Shown piece after piece: positions 6,420 to 6,585 of a stretch of 6,585 bases of DNA (its first letter is position 1; each line of letters begins with the position of its first letter). The notes under the pieces were generated by a model that saw only the letters and a list, made by a program, of their open reading frames with translations, was not told the origin of the DNA and did no database searches. The position numbers were made by a program, and so were the translations under genes. Source of the stretch: CAJUPY01 sp051871275 (lineage in GTDB: Bacteria; Bacteroidota; Bacteroidia; Bacteroidales; Muribaculaceae); assembly GCA_051871275.1 (NCBI GenBank), contig JBJECR010000133.1, forward strand, positions 1-6,585. The letters are read 5' to 3'.

Positions 6420-6450
6420 TTGTTGTTTTTTTCGTTTGTTTATACCTTTG
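6420..6450 (+). promoter_or_regulatory. Possible plus-strand housekeeping promoter (TTG - 20 nt - TACCTTTG)
   Basis: TACCTTTG at 6443-6450 matches TAnnTTTG exactly, and TTG at 6420-6422 sits 20 nt upstream, the expected -33/-7 spacing. It points right, away from the lipoprotein-like gene, and could serve a divergent gene beyond the window edge. The T-rich surroundings make a chance match possible. Confidence 0.3.
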
Positions 6451-6498
6451 ACGTGACAGGGTATGATTAGGTTGCAAGGAAAGGTGTTTTTCTTGCGA

Positions 6499-6515
6499 TT
6501 TTAACTTGTTTTAAC
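6499..6515 (-). repeat. 10-bp-phased direct repeat GTTAAAA upstream of the sigma-factor cluster
   Basis: The minus strand reads GTTAAAA-CAA-GTTAAAA: two identical 7-mers whose starts are 10 bp apart, about one helical turn. It lies 100-116 nt upstream of the lipoprotein-like start, on the coding strand of the cluster. A regulator or an alternative sigma factor could use it; the sequence alone does not say which. Confidence 0.45.
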
Positions 6516-6585
6516 AAATATGGTGCGGAAGGTAACTATTCAGCTATCGGGTGGACGCAATGAAGCGGGTGTTCTATTTTCACAC

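Larger units (their letters stand above)
6400..6585. other. Intergenic region upstream of the sigma-factor cluster, no firm gene
   Basis: These 186 nt hold the leader of the lipoprotein-like gene, a possible divergent promoter and the GTTAAAA repeat. Short frames reach the right edge. On the plus strand they start at ATG 6520 (22 codons, MVRKVTIQLSGG...) and ATG 6560 (MKRVFYFH...). On the minus strand one frame ends with a TAG at 6538-6536 after 15 codons. None is long enough to call. There is no exact TAnnTTTG on the minus strand here. Confidence 0.5.

Noticed and set aside
6474..6496. Inverted repeat GCAAG/CTTGC
   Set aside because: Five perfect pairs around a 13-nt interior with only imperfect A/T extension; no T-tract, and too common by chance to call a site.
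1..6585. Mobile element, CRISPR array or phage segment
   Set aside because: No transposase or integrase frame, no repeat-spacer pattern and no paired terminal inverted repeats were seen; gene content is ordinary chromosomal.

Overview
The window looks like chromosomal DNA of a Bacteroidales bacterium (phylum Bacteroidota; genus not resolvable by eye). Supporting signs are -7 promoter boxes of the Bacteroidota type TAnnTTTG placed before several genes, few Shine-Dalgarno sequences, a PheS of the Bacteroidota type with a four-cysteine insert, and a sigma-factor cluster style common in this group. No transposase, integrase, CRISPR array or phage gene is visible.

Left part (1-1800): an unrecognised membrane protein runs off the left edge on the minus strand. 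It is transcribed divergently from a plus-strand secondary transporter of the dicarboxylate/amino acid:cation symporter (glutamate transporter-like) family. The transporter keeps the fold's hairpin motifs but lacks several residues that bind acidic substrates and sodium in characterised members. A bidirectional terminator separates it from a convergent tRNA-Pro(CGG) gene.

Middle part (1860-4675): a compact minus-strand operon reads pheS (phenylalanyl-tRNA synthetase alpha), nth (endonuclease III), a TRIC/YicG-type channel protein, then a GtrA-family membrane protein. pheS has its own -7 box, the gene junctions are 21, 0 and -11 nt, and a hairpin follows the last gene. It mixes translation, DNA repair and membrane functions.

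Right part (4734-6585): a minus-strand cluster encodes a lipoprotein-signal, multi-pass envelope protein (DUF6249-like), an ECF sigma factor and a small two-helix membrane protein. This looks like a trans-envelope signalling module in which the sigma factor is controlled by membrane proteins lacking the classical zinc anti-sigma motif. The region upstream of the cluster has no exact housekeeping -7 box on the coding strand. It carries a 10-bp-phased direct repeat of GTTAAAA, a candidate autoregulatory site. This cluster and the transporter's altered binding site are the parts most worth a second look.
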